A stretch of 64,000 nt of DNA from Lactobacillus sp. ESL0791 (GTDB lineage: Bacteria; Bacillota; Bacilli; Lactobacillales; Lactobacillaceae): assembly GCF_029433255.1 (NCBI RefSeq), contig NZ_JAQTHU010000001.1:186001-250000 (forward strand), read 5' to 3'. This document shows, one piece after another, positions 1 through 8,784 of this stretch (position 1 is the stretch's first letter; every line of letters starts with the position of its first letter). The translations under genes were made by a program, and so were the position numbers. The notes below the pieces were generated by a model that did no database searches, was not told where the DNA came from, and worked only from the letters and a program-made list of their open reading frames with translations.

Positions 1-359
1 ACCGGCAAAATCACTTGGCCAATCCTGTAATGCCATATTCTGCTGCTAAGTGGGATGCAATCACTTTCACTGATTTTTTGAAAGATGCGCCGCTGCTCAT
101 ACTTAGAAATGCTAAAATCTTAGCTTATAATTTTTTGTTTGCAGATAAAAAAGAGACACTTTCTGTTGTCTGGATGGGTGGCAAACCGGAATATCTTGAT
201 CTTTTGCAGAAAGTGCAGCTGAATTGGGGCCGTACCAGGTTTAGCAAATTCGCCGGTGAGTTTGATTCAACCGACAAGTTGGCTGCCCGCTTTTACCGTC
301 TGCTACCATTTGATTTGTGCCCAGTTTACGAAACCTTTAAAAAGGAATTGACTGATTAG
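1..359 (+). CDS. C-terminal part of an unrecognised protein, possibly a GNAT acetyltransferase
   Basis: The frame is open to the left edge (codons from base 3), so the true start lies outside the window. A TTG at 15 and an ATG at 30 are probably internal. About 119 codons remain, ending at 359. The segment around residues 45-85 of the visible part, a beta-like stretch with VVWMGG followed by a helix and then GEFDST, loosely resembles the end of a GNAT fold, where a GEFDST-like turn precedes the last strand. This is only a shape resemblance and no family motif is decisive. There is no signal peptide or membrane segment in the visible part. No gene follows for 0.7 kb. Confidence 0.55.
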   Translation, partial: RQNHLANPVMPYSAAKWDAITFTDFLKDAPLLILRNAKILAYNFLFADKKETLSVVWMGGKPEYLDLLQKVQLNWGRTRFSKFAGEFDSTDKLAARFYRLLPFDLCPVYETFKKELTD

Positions 360-1072
360 TGCAATAAAAAAACAATTCAGCTAAAAAATTGATTTTTATA
401 AATTATTTGCATCATTTTTTGCAGCTATGAATCAGAAACACGGTGATTGCTGTTATATCTTGCTTAATGCTGCTACAAATCATATTTAAATCACTATAAT
501 CAGTTATGAGTAAATATTACAAACACTTGATAACTTAAGTTGCATAAAGGCTAGACTTCTGTCTTAACTTATGAGTTTAATGTAAGAGCTAATAAATTAA
601 ATTTTTAAATAAATAAACATACTAATCATGCAGTGGCTGATACTCGATAGAATATTGATTCACTGCTTTTTATTTGTAAATTTTTTAGGCTATATAAGTA
701 TAAAAATTTGTTAAACAAAAAAATTTTTAAAATGTTGTGCTACTAATAATATATAATATTGTTTAAAGCAATATTTGTATAGATATTCAAAGGAAGAAAT
801 GCTATTAATTATATTTTTGTCTAGAGCTGAACATGGCTGCTTGTTTCATATTTTTAATATGCTAAATAATAAAAATTGTAAAAGATCAAGCAATATTAGA
901 AAAATTGCTTTTAAAAAATATGTAAAAGACCGTTAGGCAAAACCTTGCGGCCTTTTCGTATTTTTAAGTATATAAAATGTATATCTGATCAATTATCCTG
1001 TACAAATTTTGCTTTAATAGCAAATACTTCTTAAGAAAATTTGGAATAATATAAAGCTACAAGGTGGAAGAA
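360..1072. other. AT-rich noncoding stretch with one terminator-like hairpin
   Basis: No credible coding frame is seen on either strand. The DNA is markedly AT-rich with long A and T runs. It contains a TATAAT at 752-757 without a good -35 box and a hairpin at 924-956. It separates the truncated first gene from the sugar-acid operon and should hold that operon's promoter. I could not place one with confidence. Confidence 0.6.
924..957 (+). terminator. Terminator-like hairpin in the intergenic region
   Basis: AAAAGACCG at 924-932 pairs with CGGCCTTTT at 948-956 with one mismatch, around a 15-base loop. The run of four T is short. No gene ends nearby, since the previous stop is at 357-359. It may end an unannotated short transcript or be a remnant. 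Confidence 0.4.
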
Positions 1073-3130
1073 ATGAATACTAGAATCCAAGAAATAATTT
1101 TCATTTTGTTAGAAAATCCTGATATTAAAGTAAGGGAGATGATGAAGAGACTCACACTAACAAGGCGGCAAGTCAATTACGCTATAAGCCTAATTAACAA
1201 CAAGTTAATTGATAAAGGAATTGAAAAAATAAAGCGAAATTCTGATGGTAGTTTTACATTTTCATCAAGGATAAAAGAGTTGTTGTCAAATTATGAGTCA
1301 GAAAATGGTGAATATAATGTAAAAGATAGGTCTGTAATCATAGTAATGTATTTGCTTTTTTATCCAAATTATACATCACTGGATCATTTAGCTTTACTTC
1401 TCGATTATAGCAAAACGACAATTGTAAATAATTTAAAAGAAGTATCTCGAATGCTTAGAGAATATAATTTAAAACTAAATTATGATCGAAAGCATGGATA
1501 TATTATAAAAGGAGATGAGGAGCAAGTCTTTAGGTTGGCAACTAATTTGGTTCAAAACAATTCAAGTAATCTATTTCAGCGAGCTGCAGATGCCGATAAA
1601 TTGCAACAAAAAGTTTCTAAGCAAGCAATATTATTAATTATGAATGTTGAAGAAAAATTTCAAGCATCTTTTTCTGATAAATATTTTAATAATTTAAAAA
1701 TGATGATTCAGATTATCATTTCTCGAGGTATGAGGGGTAGTAATACAGATGATTATGTTGATTCATTTATTGGTCAGACAAAAGAATATCAGTATTTGCG
1801 CAAAATGCCAATTTTAAAAGAACTAGATAATGCTCACGTTAAATGGATAGCATTAGAAATATTATCAGCTAATGTTTTTGATAAAACTGGTTCTGAAATT
1901 AGTTCTGATGAAATTGCTTTATTTGGTTTTGTTCACCAGATTGTGGAAGGCTTTAAAAGCAAAACTTTAGTTAATATAGACGATCAATCACATTTTGAAA
2001 AAAGGTTATTAAATCATCTCAGACCAGCTTGCTTTCGTGTGAGATATCATCTTCCTAGTATTGAGTTTTCTACAATTGGTAAGTTTTCAAATCATCGAAT
2101 TTTAGAAAATATTATTAGAGAGTTAATTACTCCTTTAGAAAGTTGGTTGGGTACAAATTTTTCGGATGAAGAGGTACAGCTTTTAACTTATTATTTTGGG
2201 TATTTGCTTGTTAAAGGGAATAATACAGATAAGAAAAAAATTATTCAATATAAAGCTGTAGTGGTTTGCTCTAACGGAATTATTATGTCAAATATTTTAT
2301 TACGAATTCTGAAAAATATTTTTCCAGAAATAAATTTTCTTTTTTCGATGTCAGACAGGGAATTTAAAGAATCAGAAAAAAACTTTGATGTAGTATTTTC
2401 AACTATACCTTTAGAAACAAATTTACCTAATTATGTTGTTAAACCTAATATGAATTATTCAGAAAAAATTGCTTTAAAATATCGTGTCTTGAATGATTTA
2501 GGATTGGAAAAAACTGATCAGCAAGTTGAGAACCTAATTAATACTGTCTCTAAATATGCAAAAATTAATGATGCTGGTAAATTGCGTCAAGGTATAACCA
2601 AAGTCCTTCTATCAGAACAAAACATAACTGATGATGAAAATACAAAAATTAATAAGTTTCCGGATCTATTAGATTATATAAAACCTAATTATATTCAAGT
2701 GATAAATCAAAAAAATATTAATTGGAAGGACGCTTTATTTCAAGCTTTGCAACCTTTAGTTAGAGAAAAAATAGTTAACGATGATTATTACACTGAATTA
2801 ATAAAACAGCTATCCAATAGAAATAATTATAGCTTTTTGGGAACAGATATGGCTATACCACATTCCTCACCGGAAAATGGTGTAGAGGGTGATGGAATTG
2901 GTTTTTTAATATCTCGGTGGCCTATTAAATTGCCTTATGGAAAAGAAGTGAGAATTTTAGCACCGATAGCTTTTTTTTACAGAGATCGTTATTTAAAAGC
3001 AATTAATCAATTGGCAGACCTAGCTACTAATAAAGCGATTATTCAAAAAATTCTTAATACACGGTCTTCAGATCAAACATATCAAGTTATTAGAATATAT
3101 ATAGAAAGGAAAAATAAAGGTGAAAGTTGA
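1073..3130 (+). CDS. PRD-containing PTS-controlled transcriptional activator (BglG/MtlR type)
   Basis: This is a multidomain activator that senses PTS phosphorylation, and it leads the sugar-acid PTS operon. In order it shows an N-terminal helix-turn-helix region (about 1-60), a second Mga-like HTH (about 85-150), two PRD domains (about 180-400, with the PRD2-type HLRPA near 310), a Gat-like EIIB domain starting near 395 with VVVCSNGI carrying the phosphocysteine position, and a C-terminal EIIA-like domain (about 550-685) with the phosphohistidine motif IPHSS. The length of 685 residues is normal for the family. I prefer the ATG at 1073, five bases after the SD AAGGTGG (1061-1067). The in-frame GTG at 1064 lies inside that SD. 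It overlaps the aldolase gene by 11 bases. It probably activates its own operon when the substrate is present, which is inferred from context. Confidence 0.9.
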   Translation: MNTRIQEIIFILLENPDIKVREMMKRLTLTRRQVNYAISLINNKLIDKGIEKIKRNSDGSFTFSSRIKELLSNYESENGEYNVKDRSVIIVMYLLFYPNYTSLDHLALLLDYSKTTIVNNLKEVSRMLREYNLKLNYDRKHGYIIKGDEEQVFRLATNLVQNNSSNLFQRAADADKLQQKVSKQAILLIMNVEEKFQASFSDKYFNNLKMMIQIIISRGMRGSNTDDYVDSFIGQTKEYQYLRKMPILKELDNAHVKWIALEILSANVFDKTGSEISSDEIALFGFVHQIVEGFKSKTLVNIDDQSHFEKRLLNHLRPACFRVRYHLPSIEFSTIGKFSNHRILENIIRELITPLESWLGTNFSDEEVQLLTYYFGYLLVKGNNTDKKKIIQYKAVVVCSNGIIMSNILLRILKNIFPEINFLFSMSDREFKESEKNFDVVFSTIPLETNLPNYVVKPNMNYSEKIALKYRVLNDLGLEKTDQQVENLINTVSKYAKINDAGKLRQGITKVLLSEQNITDDENTKINKFPDLLDYIKPNYIQVINQKNINWKDALFQALQPLVREKIVNDDYYTELIKQLSNRNNYSFLGTDMAIPHSSPENGVEGDGIGFLISRWPIKLPYGKEVRILAPIAFFYRDRYLKAINQLADLATNKAIIQKILNTRSSDQTYQVIRIYIERKNKGES

Positions 3131-3737
3131 AGATTATCCCAAATTTACAATAATTTTGCGTAATTATTCGCAAATACAAGCTCATGCAATTTTATTAGCA
3201 TTAAAGGGTTTAGAAAATGAATTTGCAGTAGAAATAACATTGAACACTCCGAATGCGTTTAATATGATTAAAAACTTTAATGATGAATTTGGAGAAAAGT
3301 TGATCATTGGTGCTGGTACAGTACTTGATTTTGAAAGTGAAAAAAAAGCGGTTGAGAATGGAGCACAGTTTTTATTGAGTTCTTGTGTTTTTACTAAAGA
3401 AATGATGTCTTTTGCTAAAAAGAAGAAAGTGATTACAGTTCCAGGTGTAATGACACCAAGTGAAGCCTGGAAAATGCATCAGTATGGAGCTGATATTATT
3501 AAAATTTTTCCTGCAGTTACTGTTGGCCCAGCATTCTTTAAAGCAATAAAAGCACCTTTAGGCAATCTTCGATTGATGGCTGTTGGTGGTATTTCCAGCT
3601 CTAATATCCATGAGTTTTTAACTAATAAAGCAGATTATATTGGAATAGGATCAGGTGCTTTTAAACCTAAAGATGTTGAAAATCTAGACATTGAAAGACT
3701 GCATGCATCTTTAATCGATATAGTTCACAAAAAATAA
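3120..3737 (+). CDS. KDPG/KHG-family aldolase (2-dehydro-3-deoxy-phosphoaldonate aldolase)
   Basis: This is a class I Schiff-base aldolase that splits 2-keto-3-deoxy-6-phosphoaldonates into pyruvate and glyceraldehyde 3-phosphate. Family marks are VEITLNT (catalytic Glu38), GAGTVL (64-69), PGVMTPSEA (108-116) and IIKIFPA with the Schiff-base Lys128. The length of 205 residues is typical. The GTG start at 3120 lies nine bases after AAAGGA and overlaps the regulator end by 11 bases, so the two are translationally coupled. Together with the PTS and the dehydratase it would complete a short path to central metabolism. Sequence alone does not tell KDPG from KDPGal specificity (Eda-like or DgoA-like). 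Confidence 0.88.
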   Translation: MKVEDYPKFTIILRNYSQIQAHAILLALKGLENEFAVEITLNTPNAFNMIKNFNDEFGEKLIIGAGTVLDFESEKKAVENGAQFLLSSCVFTKEMMSFAKKKKVITVPGVMTPSEAWKMHQYGADIIKIFPAVTVGPAFFKAIKAPLGNLRLMAVGGISSSNIHEFLTNKADYIGIGSGAFKPKDVENLDIERLHASLIDIVHKK

Positions 3738-3817
3738 ATAGATGAATACTAACGAATTACCTATATCTAAAATTTCAAATATTTATTTGTAAGATTATGA
3801 ATAGGAAAGAATATGGG

Positions 3818-4288
3818 ATGAATAATATTAATATAGATAAAAAAGATATATTTTTAAATAAAGAATTTAGTTCAAGAAAGCAATTTTATGATTTTATAAC
3901 TAATATTTTACTTGAAGAGGGGAAAATTAAAGATACATATAAAAACAGTATTTTAGTAAGAGAATCTAAATTTCCTACAGGTTTAGATACTGGAGAAATC
4001 AAAGTGGCAATACCACATACTGATTATAATCAATCAAATGTTACGCAGTTGGTTATAACCACATTGAGTAAGCCAATAAAGTTTAAAAAAATGGATAATC
4101 CAGTTGATGAAATAGAAGTTTCTATAATTTTTTTAATTTTATTTAATAAACCTGAAAAACAGCTTTTAATGCTTAAACAAATTATGAACATTATTCAAGA
4201 TCAAGTTTTTCTAAAAAACTTACTTAAACAGAATTCAACGAGTGAGGTAATATCACTTTTTAATAATAAAGAGGAGAATTTATCATGA
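3818..4288 (+). CDS. PTS EIIA component, Gat/fructose-like family
   Basis: This soluble phosphocarrier takes phosphate from HPr and passes it to the EIIB encoded just downstream. The phosphohistidine motif is VAIPHTD, about 60 residues from the start. The rest of the roughly 156-residue protein fits the PTS EIIA type 2 fold, ending in a helical segment with LMLKQIMNIIQDQ. I choose the ATG at 3818 because AGGAAAG (3802-3808) sits at a usable distance. The in-frame ATG at 3797 has no SD and would add seven residues. The stop overlaps the EIIB start in an ATGA. It belongs to the operon running from 1073 to 7956. Confidence 0.88.
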   Translation: MNNINIDKKDIFLNKEFSSRKQFYDFITNILLEEGKIKDTYKNSILVRESKFPTGLDTGEIKVAIPHTDYNQSNVTQLVITTLSKPIKFKKMDNPVDEIEVSIIFLILFNKPEKQLLMLKQIMNIIQDQVFLKNLLKQNSTSEVISLFNNKEENLS

Positions 4289-4584
4289 AAAAGAAAACAG
4301 TAATTGTATGTTGTGCATCGTCAATGATTACTTCAACTATTGCAGCCGGTAAAGTGAGAGATATTGCAAAAAAAATAGGGGCACCAGAACCTCGAATTAT
4401 TCAATGCAAATTTTCTGAGGTGCAAGGCAACATAGAAACGAATGAGGTAGATTTGATTGTCCCGACAGGTAGATTAAATGAAAACGTAACGGGCAATGTC
4501 CCTATGGTTTTAGGTACACCATTTATTACTGGAGTTAATGTTGATGGGGCAGAACAAAAAATTGCAGAAATATTAAAAAATTAA
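4285..4584 (+). CDS. PTS EIIB component, galactitol (Gat) family
   Basis: This 99-residue protein has the usual length for GatB-type EIIB. The P-loop VCCASSMITST near residue 8 carries the phosphocysteine. It takes phosphate from the EIIA encoded upstream and phosphorylates the substrate bound by the EIIC encoded downstream. The start overlaps the EIIA stop by four bases, and AGGAGA lies eight to twelve bases upstream. The Gat family handles galactitol, arabitol and related polyols or sugar acids. The neighbouring dehydratase and aldolase suggest a sugar acid here, which is inference. Confidence 0.9.
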   Translation: MKKKTVIVCCASSMITSTIAAGKVRDIAKKIGAPEPRIIQCKFSEVQGNIETNEVDLIVPTGRLNENVTGNVPMVLGTPFITGVNVDGAEQKIAEILKN

Positions 4585-4602
4585 TGTGAGGAGGTAATAG
4601 TT

Positions 4603-5877
4603 ATGCAATATGTAATAAATGCATTAAATTGGATTAGTCAATTAGGGCCTATGGTAATGATGCCCATAATTATTTTTATTTTAGGTCTAATATTTAGGGT
4701 TAAGTTTGCAACACTAATCAAATCATCATTGACTATTGGTGTAGGTTTTGCTGGAGTAACTATAGTTATTAATTGGTTTGTGGCTCAAGTTGGTCCTTCT
4801 GTTCATTCGATGGTTTCTCATTGGGGTATTCAAACTAGTATTATGGATGTAGGTTGGCCGGCAAGAGCTGCTGCAACTTGGGCATTTCCTTTAGCAGCTG
4901 TAGTCGTTTTTATAGTTTTGGGTATTAATGCACTTATGCTAATTACCAAAATGACTAATACGGTAATGGTGGATTTTTGGAGTTATAATCACTACATTTT
5001 TACCGGTGCGCTTGTTTGGTATTTGACAAAAAGTGCAGGTATTTCTTTATTGGCAGCTGCTTTAGATGCAGCAATTAGCTTTAAATTAGCAGACTGGACA
5101 GCTCCGCTTGCGCAAAAATATTTTGGATTAGAAGGCATTTCTTTTCCAACTGCTAACTCAGTTGGTTGGGCACCGATTGCATGGTTATTAAATAAGTTAT
5201 GGAGTGTTATTCCAGGTATCAAAAATATTGATGCCCGTCCTGAAAAAATTCAAAAAAAGTTTGGTTTTGTTGGTGAGCCACTGTTCATGGGTTTTGTGAT
5301 CGGTGTTTTAATAGGTATCTTAGCTGAAGACAAAGTGGGCAATATTTTAATAGTTGGTATGAGTACAGCAGCTACCATGGTGCTAACACCAAAAATGATG
5401 CAAATATTGATGGAAGGCCTTATTCCATTTGCGAATTCAATTAAAGAGTTATTGAATAAGAAATTTCCAGGTAACAAATTTACTATTGGTGTTGATGCGG
5501 CTTTAACAGTAGCAGATTCATCAGTTATTGCATGTGGTATTATCATGGTTCCTATTACATTAATTTTAGCTGCAATTTTGCCAGGAAATAAACTTCTACC
5601 TATTTCAGATATAGCTTATCAAGCCATGTGGTTGTCTGCTTGGCCAGTAGCATTTGGTAAAGGCAATATTTTTAGAGGGTTGTTGTCGACCTTTGTTATT
5701 ACATGTTGTGTATTATTAATTGCTACTAACTTAGCACCGATTCATACTCAATTGGCTTTAGCAGGTGGCTTTAAGTTAGCTCAAGGTATGCACTACATTT
5801 CTACTGAAGATGCAGGTACACATATTATTGGGTTCTTAATTTATAAGGTAATTGCACTTATAAAAGCTATTTTTTAG
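4603..5877 (+). CDS. PTS EIIC permease, galactitol (Gat) family
   Basis: This membrane channel of 424 residues has about ten to twelve hydrophobic segments, for example near 15-35, 40-60, 92-115 and 225-245. The Gat-type features include a GFAGVT segment near 48, DVGWPARAAATWAFP near 82-96, and TVADSSVIA near 303. It should translocate the substrate while the paired EIIB phosphorylates it. A strong SD, GAGGAGG, precedes the ATG. It is followed 19 bases later by the dehydratase gene. The substrate is unknown. Confidence 0.9.
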   Translation: MQYVINALNWISQLGPMVMMPIIIFILGLIFRVKFATLIKSSLTIGVGFAGVTIVINWFVAQVGPSVHSMVSHWGIQTSIMDVGWPARAAATWAFPLAAVVVFIVLGINALMLITKMTNTVMVDFWSYNHYIFTGALVWYLTKSAGISLLAAALDAAISFKLADWTAPLAQKYFGLEGISFPTANSVGWAPIAWLLNKLWSVIPGIKNIDARPEKIQKKFGFVGEPLFMGFVIGVLIGILAEDKVGNILIVGMSTAATMVLTPKMMQILMEGLIPFANSIKELLNKKFPGNKFTIGVDAALTVADSSVIACGIIMVPITLILAAILPGNKLLPISDIAYQAMWLSAWPVAFGKGNIFRGLLSTFVITCCVLLIATNLAPIHTQLALAGGFKLAQGMHYISTEDAGTHIIGFLIYKVIALIKAIF

Positions 5878-5896
5878 TAGGATGTAGGAGAAATTT

Positions 5897-7042
5897 ATGA
5901 GAATTTCAAATTTTGTTATTTATAAGGTTAAGCCGCGTTGGGTTTTTATTAAAATTAATACAGATGAAGGTGTTTCAGGCTGGGGTGAGATGGTTTCTGG
6001 AACCAAAACCGAAACTGTCGTTGCCGGTGCTAAAGAAATGGCCCAAAAAATAATTGGTAAAAATCCGTTTGAAATCGAGCGAATTTGGCAAAGGCTGCAT
6101 CGTTCTTTCTTCCGAGGTGGTCCTATTAATGGTACTGTTGTTTCTGGAATTGAGATGGCACTATGGGACATTAAAGGTAAGGCGCTAAACTTACCGGTAT
6201 ATGAATTACTCGGTGGTGCCGCACGGGATCGTATTAAGGTGTATTCATGGATTGGAGGAGACCGCCCCTCCGATGTAGTTGCAATGGCACAAGAACGTTG
6301 GGATAAAGGCTTTCGTGCAGTTAAAATGAATGCCACATCGGAAATGCATTATGTTGATTCACTTGATAAAGTTGATGCCGCTGTTAAACGTGTAGCGTCA
6401 ATTCGTGAAAAATTTGGTAATGAAATGGCAATCGGAATCGATTTTCATGGCCGAGTTCATAAGCCCATGGCTAAAGTTTTAGCTAAGGCTTTGGAACCAT
6501 ATCATCCGATGTTTATTGAGGAACCGGTTTTACCTGAGAATGAAGAATATTTTGCTCAAATTGCAAATGAAGTTTCTACACCGATAGCTACTGGTGAGCG
6601 CGTATATACTCGTTGGGGTTTTAAAAACATTTTTAAACAAGGTGCAGTTGATATTGTTCAACCAGATATTTCCCTCTGTGGCGGTCTTTTAGAAGAAAGA
6701 AAGATAGCTGCAATGGCGGAAGCATATGATATGGCGGTTGCACCTCATGCACCATATGGTCCGGTTGCATTAGCAGCCACATTTCAAGTTGATGCCTGCA
6801 CGCCAAATGTGTTCATTCAAGAACAAAGTTTAGGAATTCATTATAATCAAGGATTTGACTTATTGGACTTTGTTAAAAACAAAGAAATTTTTCAATATAA
6901 AGATAGCTTCGTGGATATTCCTAAAGGGCCAGGCTTGGGAATTGAAATGGATGAAGATAAAATTAAGGAAGTTGCTCAAGAAGGATTAATATGGAATAAT
7001 CCTGCATGGGAAAACTATGATGGGACAATTGCTGAATGGTAA
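5897..7042 (+). CDS. D-galactonate dehydratase homologue (enolase superfamily)
   Basis: This is a close homologue of DgoD, which dehydrates D-galactonate to 2-keto-3-deoxygalactonate. The 381-residue length matches. Metal and catalytic positions are present: D182 and H184 in GIDFHGRV, E208 in FIEEPV, E234 in ATGERV, and H284 in APHAPYGP, matching the known DgoD metal ligands and the two catalytic histidines. SWIGGDRPSDV and the C-terminal EW ending are also DgoD-like. By eye its base composition is less AT-rich than the genes on either side, so it may have joined the operon separately. With PTS uptake the substrate could be a 6-phosphoaldonate rather than free galactonate. It overlaps the next gene by seven bases. 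Confidence 0.87.
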   Translation: MRISNFVIYKVKPRWVFIKINTDEGVSGWGEMVSGTKTETVVAGAKEMAQKIIGKNPFEIERIWQRLHRSFFRGGPINGTVVSGIEMALWDIKGKALNLPVYELLGGAARDRIKVYSWIGGDRPSDVVAMAQERWDKGFRAVKMNATSEMHYVDSLDKVDAAVKRVASIREKFGNEMAIGIDFHGRVHKPMAKVLAKALEPYHPMFIEEPVLPENEEYFAQIANEVSTPIATGERVYTRWGFKNIFKQGAVDIVQPDISLCGGLLEERKIAAMAEAYDMAVAPHAPYGPVALAATFQVDACTPNVFIQEQSLGIHYNQGFDLLDFVKNKEIFQYKDSFVDIPKGPGLGIEMDEDKIKEVAQEGLIWNNPAWENYDGTIAEW

Positions 7043-7956
7043 ATACTAATAAAAAAATTAATACGGTTAATGGTAAAATATCTGTTAATTCTATGGGAAT
7101 AACTTATATTCACGAACATTTATATGTAGTACCTAATGAGTTGCCTAAGTATTATGATTATACATTGGATGATATAGATAAAAATATTGCTGAAGCAGTT
7201 TCTTTTAAGGATGCTGGTGGCAATACGATTGTTGATTTAACACCGATTAATTATGGGCGTAGCCCATTGCTGTTAAAGAAAATCGCAAGCAGTGCTGGAA
7301 TAAATGTGGCGTTTGTAACAGGTTTTCATAAGCAAGAGTTTCAACCAAGTTGGATTAAGGATATGACTGATGCGGATATCTATAATTTTTTGACTAATGA
7401 AATCACTGCAGGTGTAACTTCACAGCATCTTTTACCAGCTGGCATGAAATGTGGTACAAGCTATAATAATATAACAGATGATGAAAAAAGAATTATTATT
7501 ATAGAATCTAAAGTTCAAAACGACTTACATATTCCTATAATAACTCATTGTGACCAAGGAACAATGGGGTTAGAACAGTTAGCATTATTTGAAAAAAATA
7601 ATGCTGATCTATCACATATATGTTTGAGTCATGTGGACCTAATGGAAAATGAAAAATACATTGAGCAAATTTGTCAGACTGGCGCTTCCGTATGTTTTGA
7701 TCACATTGGAAGAGATTTGGACAATCATGATGAATTAAAAGTACAGATGATAGTTAAACTTGTACAGAATGGATATGCTGATCAGATATGCTTATCTGGT
7801 GACATGGGACGGAAAAAATATTTCGTATCATATGGCGGGAAGCCAGGCCTTAAATATATTCTTACAACACTAAAAGAGGAGCTGTTGAAGTATATATCAG
7901 AAGAAGATTTTATAAAGATGGTTAAGGATAATCCGCAAAGAATTTTAACATGGTAA
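7036..7956 (+). CDS. Phosphotriesterase-family metal hydrolase, candidate phospho-aldonolactonase
   Basis: This amidohydrolase-superfamily protein (COG1735 type, 306 residues) shows the full binuclear metal site: H26 and H28 in YIHEHLY, a bridging lysine at about K138 in AGMKCG, H171 in ITHCDQG, H199 in LSHVDL and D256 in LSGDMGRKK. Some members of this family from mycoplasmas and other Firmicutes hydrolyse phosphorylated sugar lactones rather than organophosphates, which is established for the family. In this operon a lactonase opening a PTS-phosphorylated aldonolactone would feed the dehydratase. That role is inferred. It is the last gene of the operon and overlaps the dehydratase stop by seven bases. 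Confidence 0.83.
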   Translation: MVNTNKKINTVNGKISVNSMGITYIHEHLYVVPNELPKYYDYTLDDIDKNIAEAVSFKDAGGNTIVDLTPINYGRSPLLLKKIASSAGINVAFVTGFHKQEFQPSWIKDMTDADIYNFLTNEITAGVTSQHLLPAGMKCGTSYNNITDDEKRIIIIESKVQNDLHIPIITHCDQGTMGLEQLALFEKNNADLSHICLSHVDLMENEKYIEQICQTGASVCFDHIGRDLDNHDELKVQMIVKLVQNGYADQICLSGDMGRKKYFVSYGGKPGLKYILTTLKEELLKYISEEDFIKMVKDNPQRILTW

Positions 7957-8043
7957 TTTTTTAAGAAGTTATAAAAAATACTATCTTAATTCTCCCTATT
8001 GAATTTCGTTTGTGAAATTAAGAAAAGAAAATTGCTTAAAATA

Positions 8044-8086
8044 AAAACGATTCATGCTTGCACATAGCAGGTATGAATCGTTTTGT
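8044..8086. terminator. Bidirectional terminator between the sugar-acid operon and thiE
   Basis: AAAACGATTCAT pairs with ATGAATCGTTTT around a loop of about 17 bases (8044-8084). There are A and T runs on both sides, so it can end transcripts from both convergent operons. Confidence 0.85.
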
Positions 8087-8120
8087 TTAAGGAAATACGT
8101 ATGACTTTAAGTCATTAAAA

Positions 8121-8777
8121 TTAATTTATCCACGGTGCATTGCGTATCGCTTGAATGGTTTGTTGATAATTGCTGCTTTGAGCGATTAAGGAAATTACTG
8201 CCGCGCCTGCCGCTTGGGTTTGGGCGATAGCCGGCAGGTCCTCTTCTTTAATACCGCCGATTGCAACGATGGGCCGATTACTATTTTGCACTAATTGCCG
8301 CAAACCGGGAATGCCGATCACTGGCGACGCATCATCTTTTGACTGCGTGGCAAAAATGGGGCCACAGCCGTAATAGTCAATGCCGGAAATTGTGTTAGCC
8401 TTGACTATTTCTGCTAAATTAGAACAAGAATAGCCAACGATCATTTTTTGTCCGACCTCAGTTACCACCTGAGTGATGGCTTCGTCGCTTTGACCAACAT
8501 GAATTCCTTCTGCGTCAACAGCCTTGGCTAGCGCAACGTCGTCATCAACGAAGAATGGTACATGATGTTTTTGACAAAGCTGGTGCAATTTTTGCGCCAT
8601 TGGCACGCGCTCACTTACGGCTAAAGTAGAATTTTGCCCCTTATCACGAAATTGAAAAGCGGTAATTCCGGCTTTCAGAGCCTGTTCAAGAACTGTTGGC
8701 AAATTTTCCTTTGGCTGCAAATCTTGTGTGCCGCAGATGAAATATGCTTCTAGTAATTTTGCATTGAATTTTTTCAT
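8121..8777 (-). CDS. thiE: Thiamine-phosphate synthase
   Basis: ThiE joins HMP pyrophosphate and hydroxyethylthiazole phosphate to thiamine phosphate in the cytosol. The 218-residue TIM-barrel protein shows the family marks FQFRDKG (near 40), VPFFVDDDVALA, GIHVGQSD, YGCGPIFAT and VAIGGI. It is the last gene of thiM-thiD-thiE, seven bases after thiD, and should be controlled by the TPP riboswitch at 10500-10577. With ThiM and ThiD it makes a salvage route from thiazole and HMP. No de novo genes such as thiC or thiG are in the window. Confidence 0.95.
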   Translation of the reverse strand: MKKFNAKLLEAYFICGTQDLQPKENLPTVLEQALKAGITAFQFRDKGQNSTLAVSERVPMAQKLHQLCQKHHVPFFVDDDVALAKAVDAEGIHVGQSDEAITQVVTEVGQKMIVGYSCSNLAEIVKANTISGIDYYGCGPIFATQSKDDASPVIGIPGLRQLVQNSNRPIVAIGGIKEEDLPAIAQTQAAGAAVISLIAQSSNYQQTIQAIRNAPWIN

Positions 8778-8784
8778 TTGGTAA

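Noticed and set aside
1064..1072. GTG start of the PRD regulator
   Set aside because: It lies within the SD AAGGTGG, while the ATG at 1073 has normal spacing.
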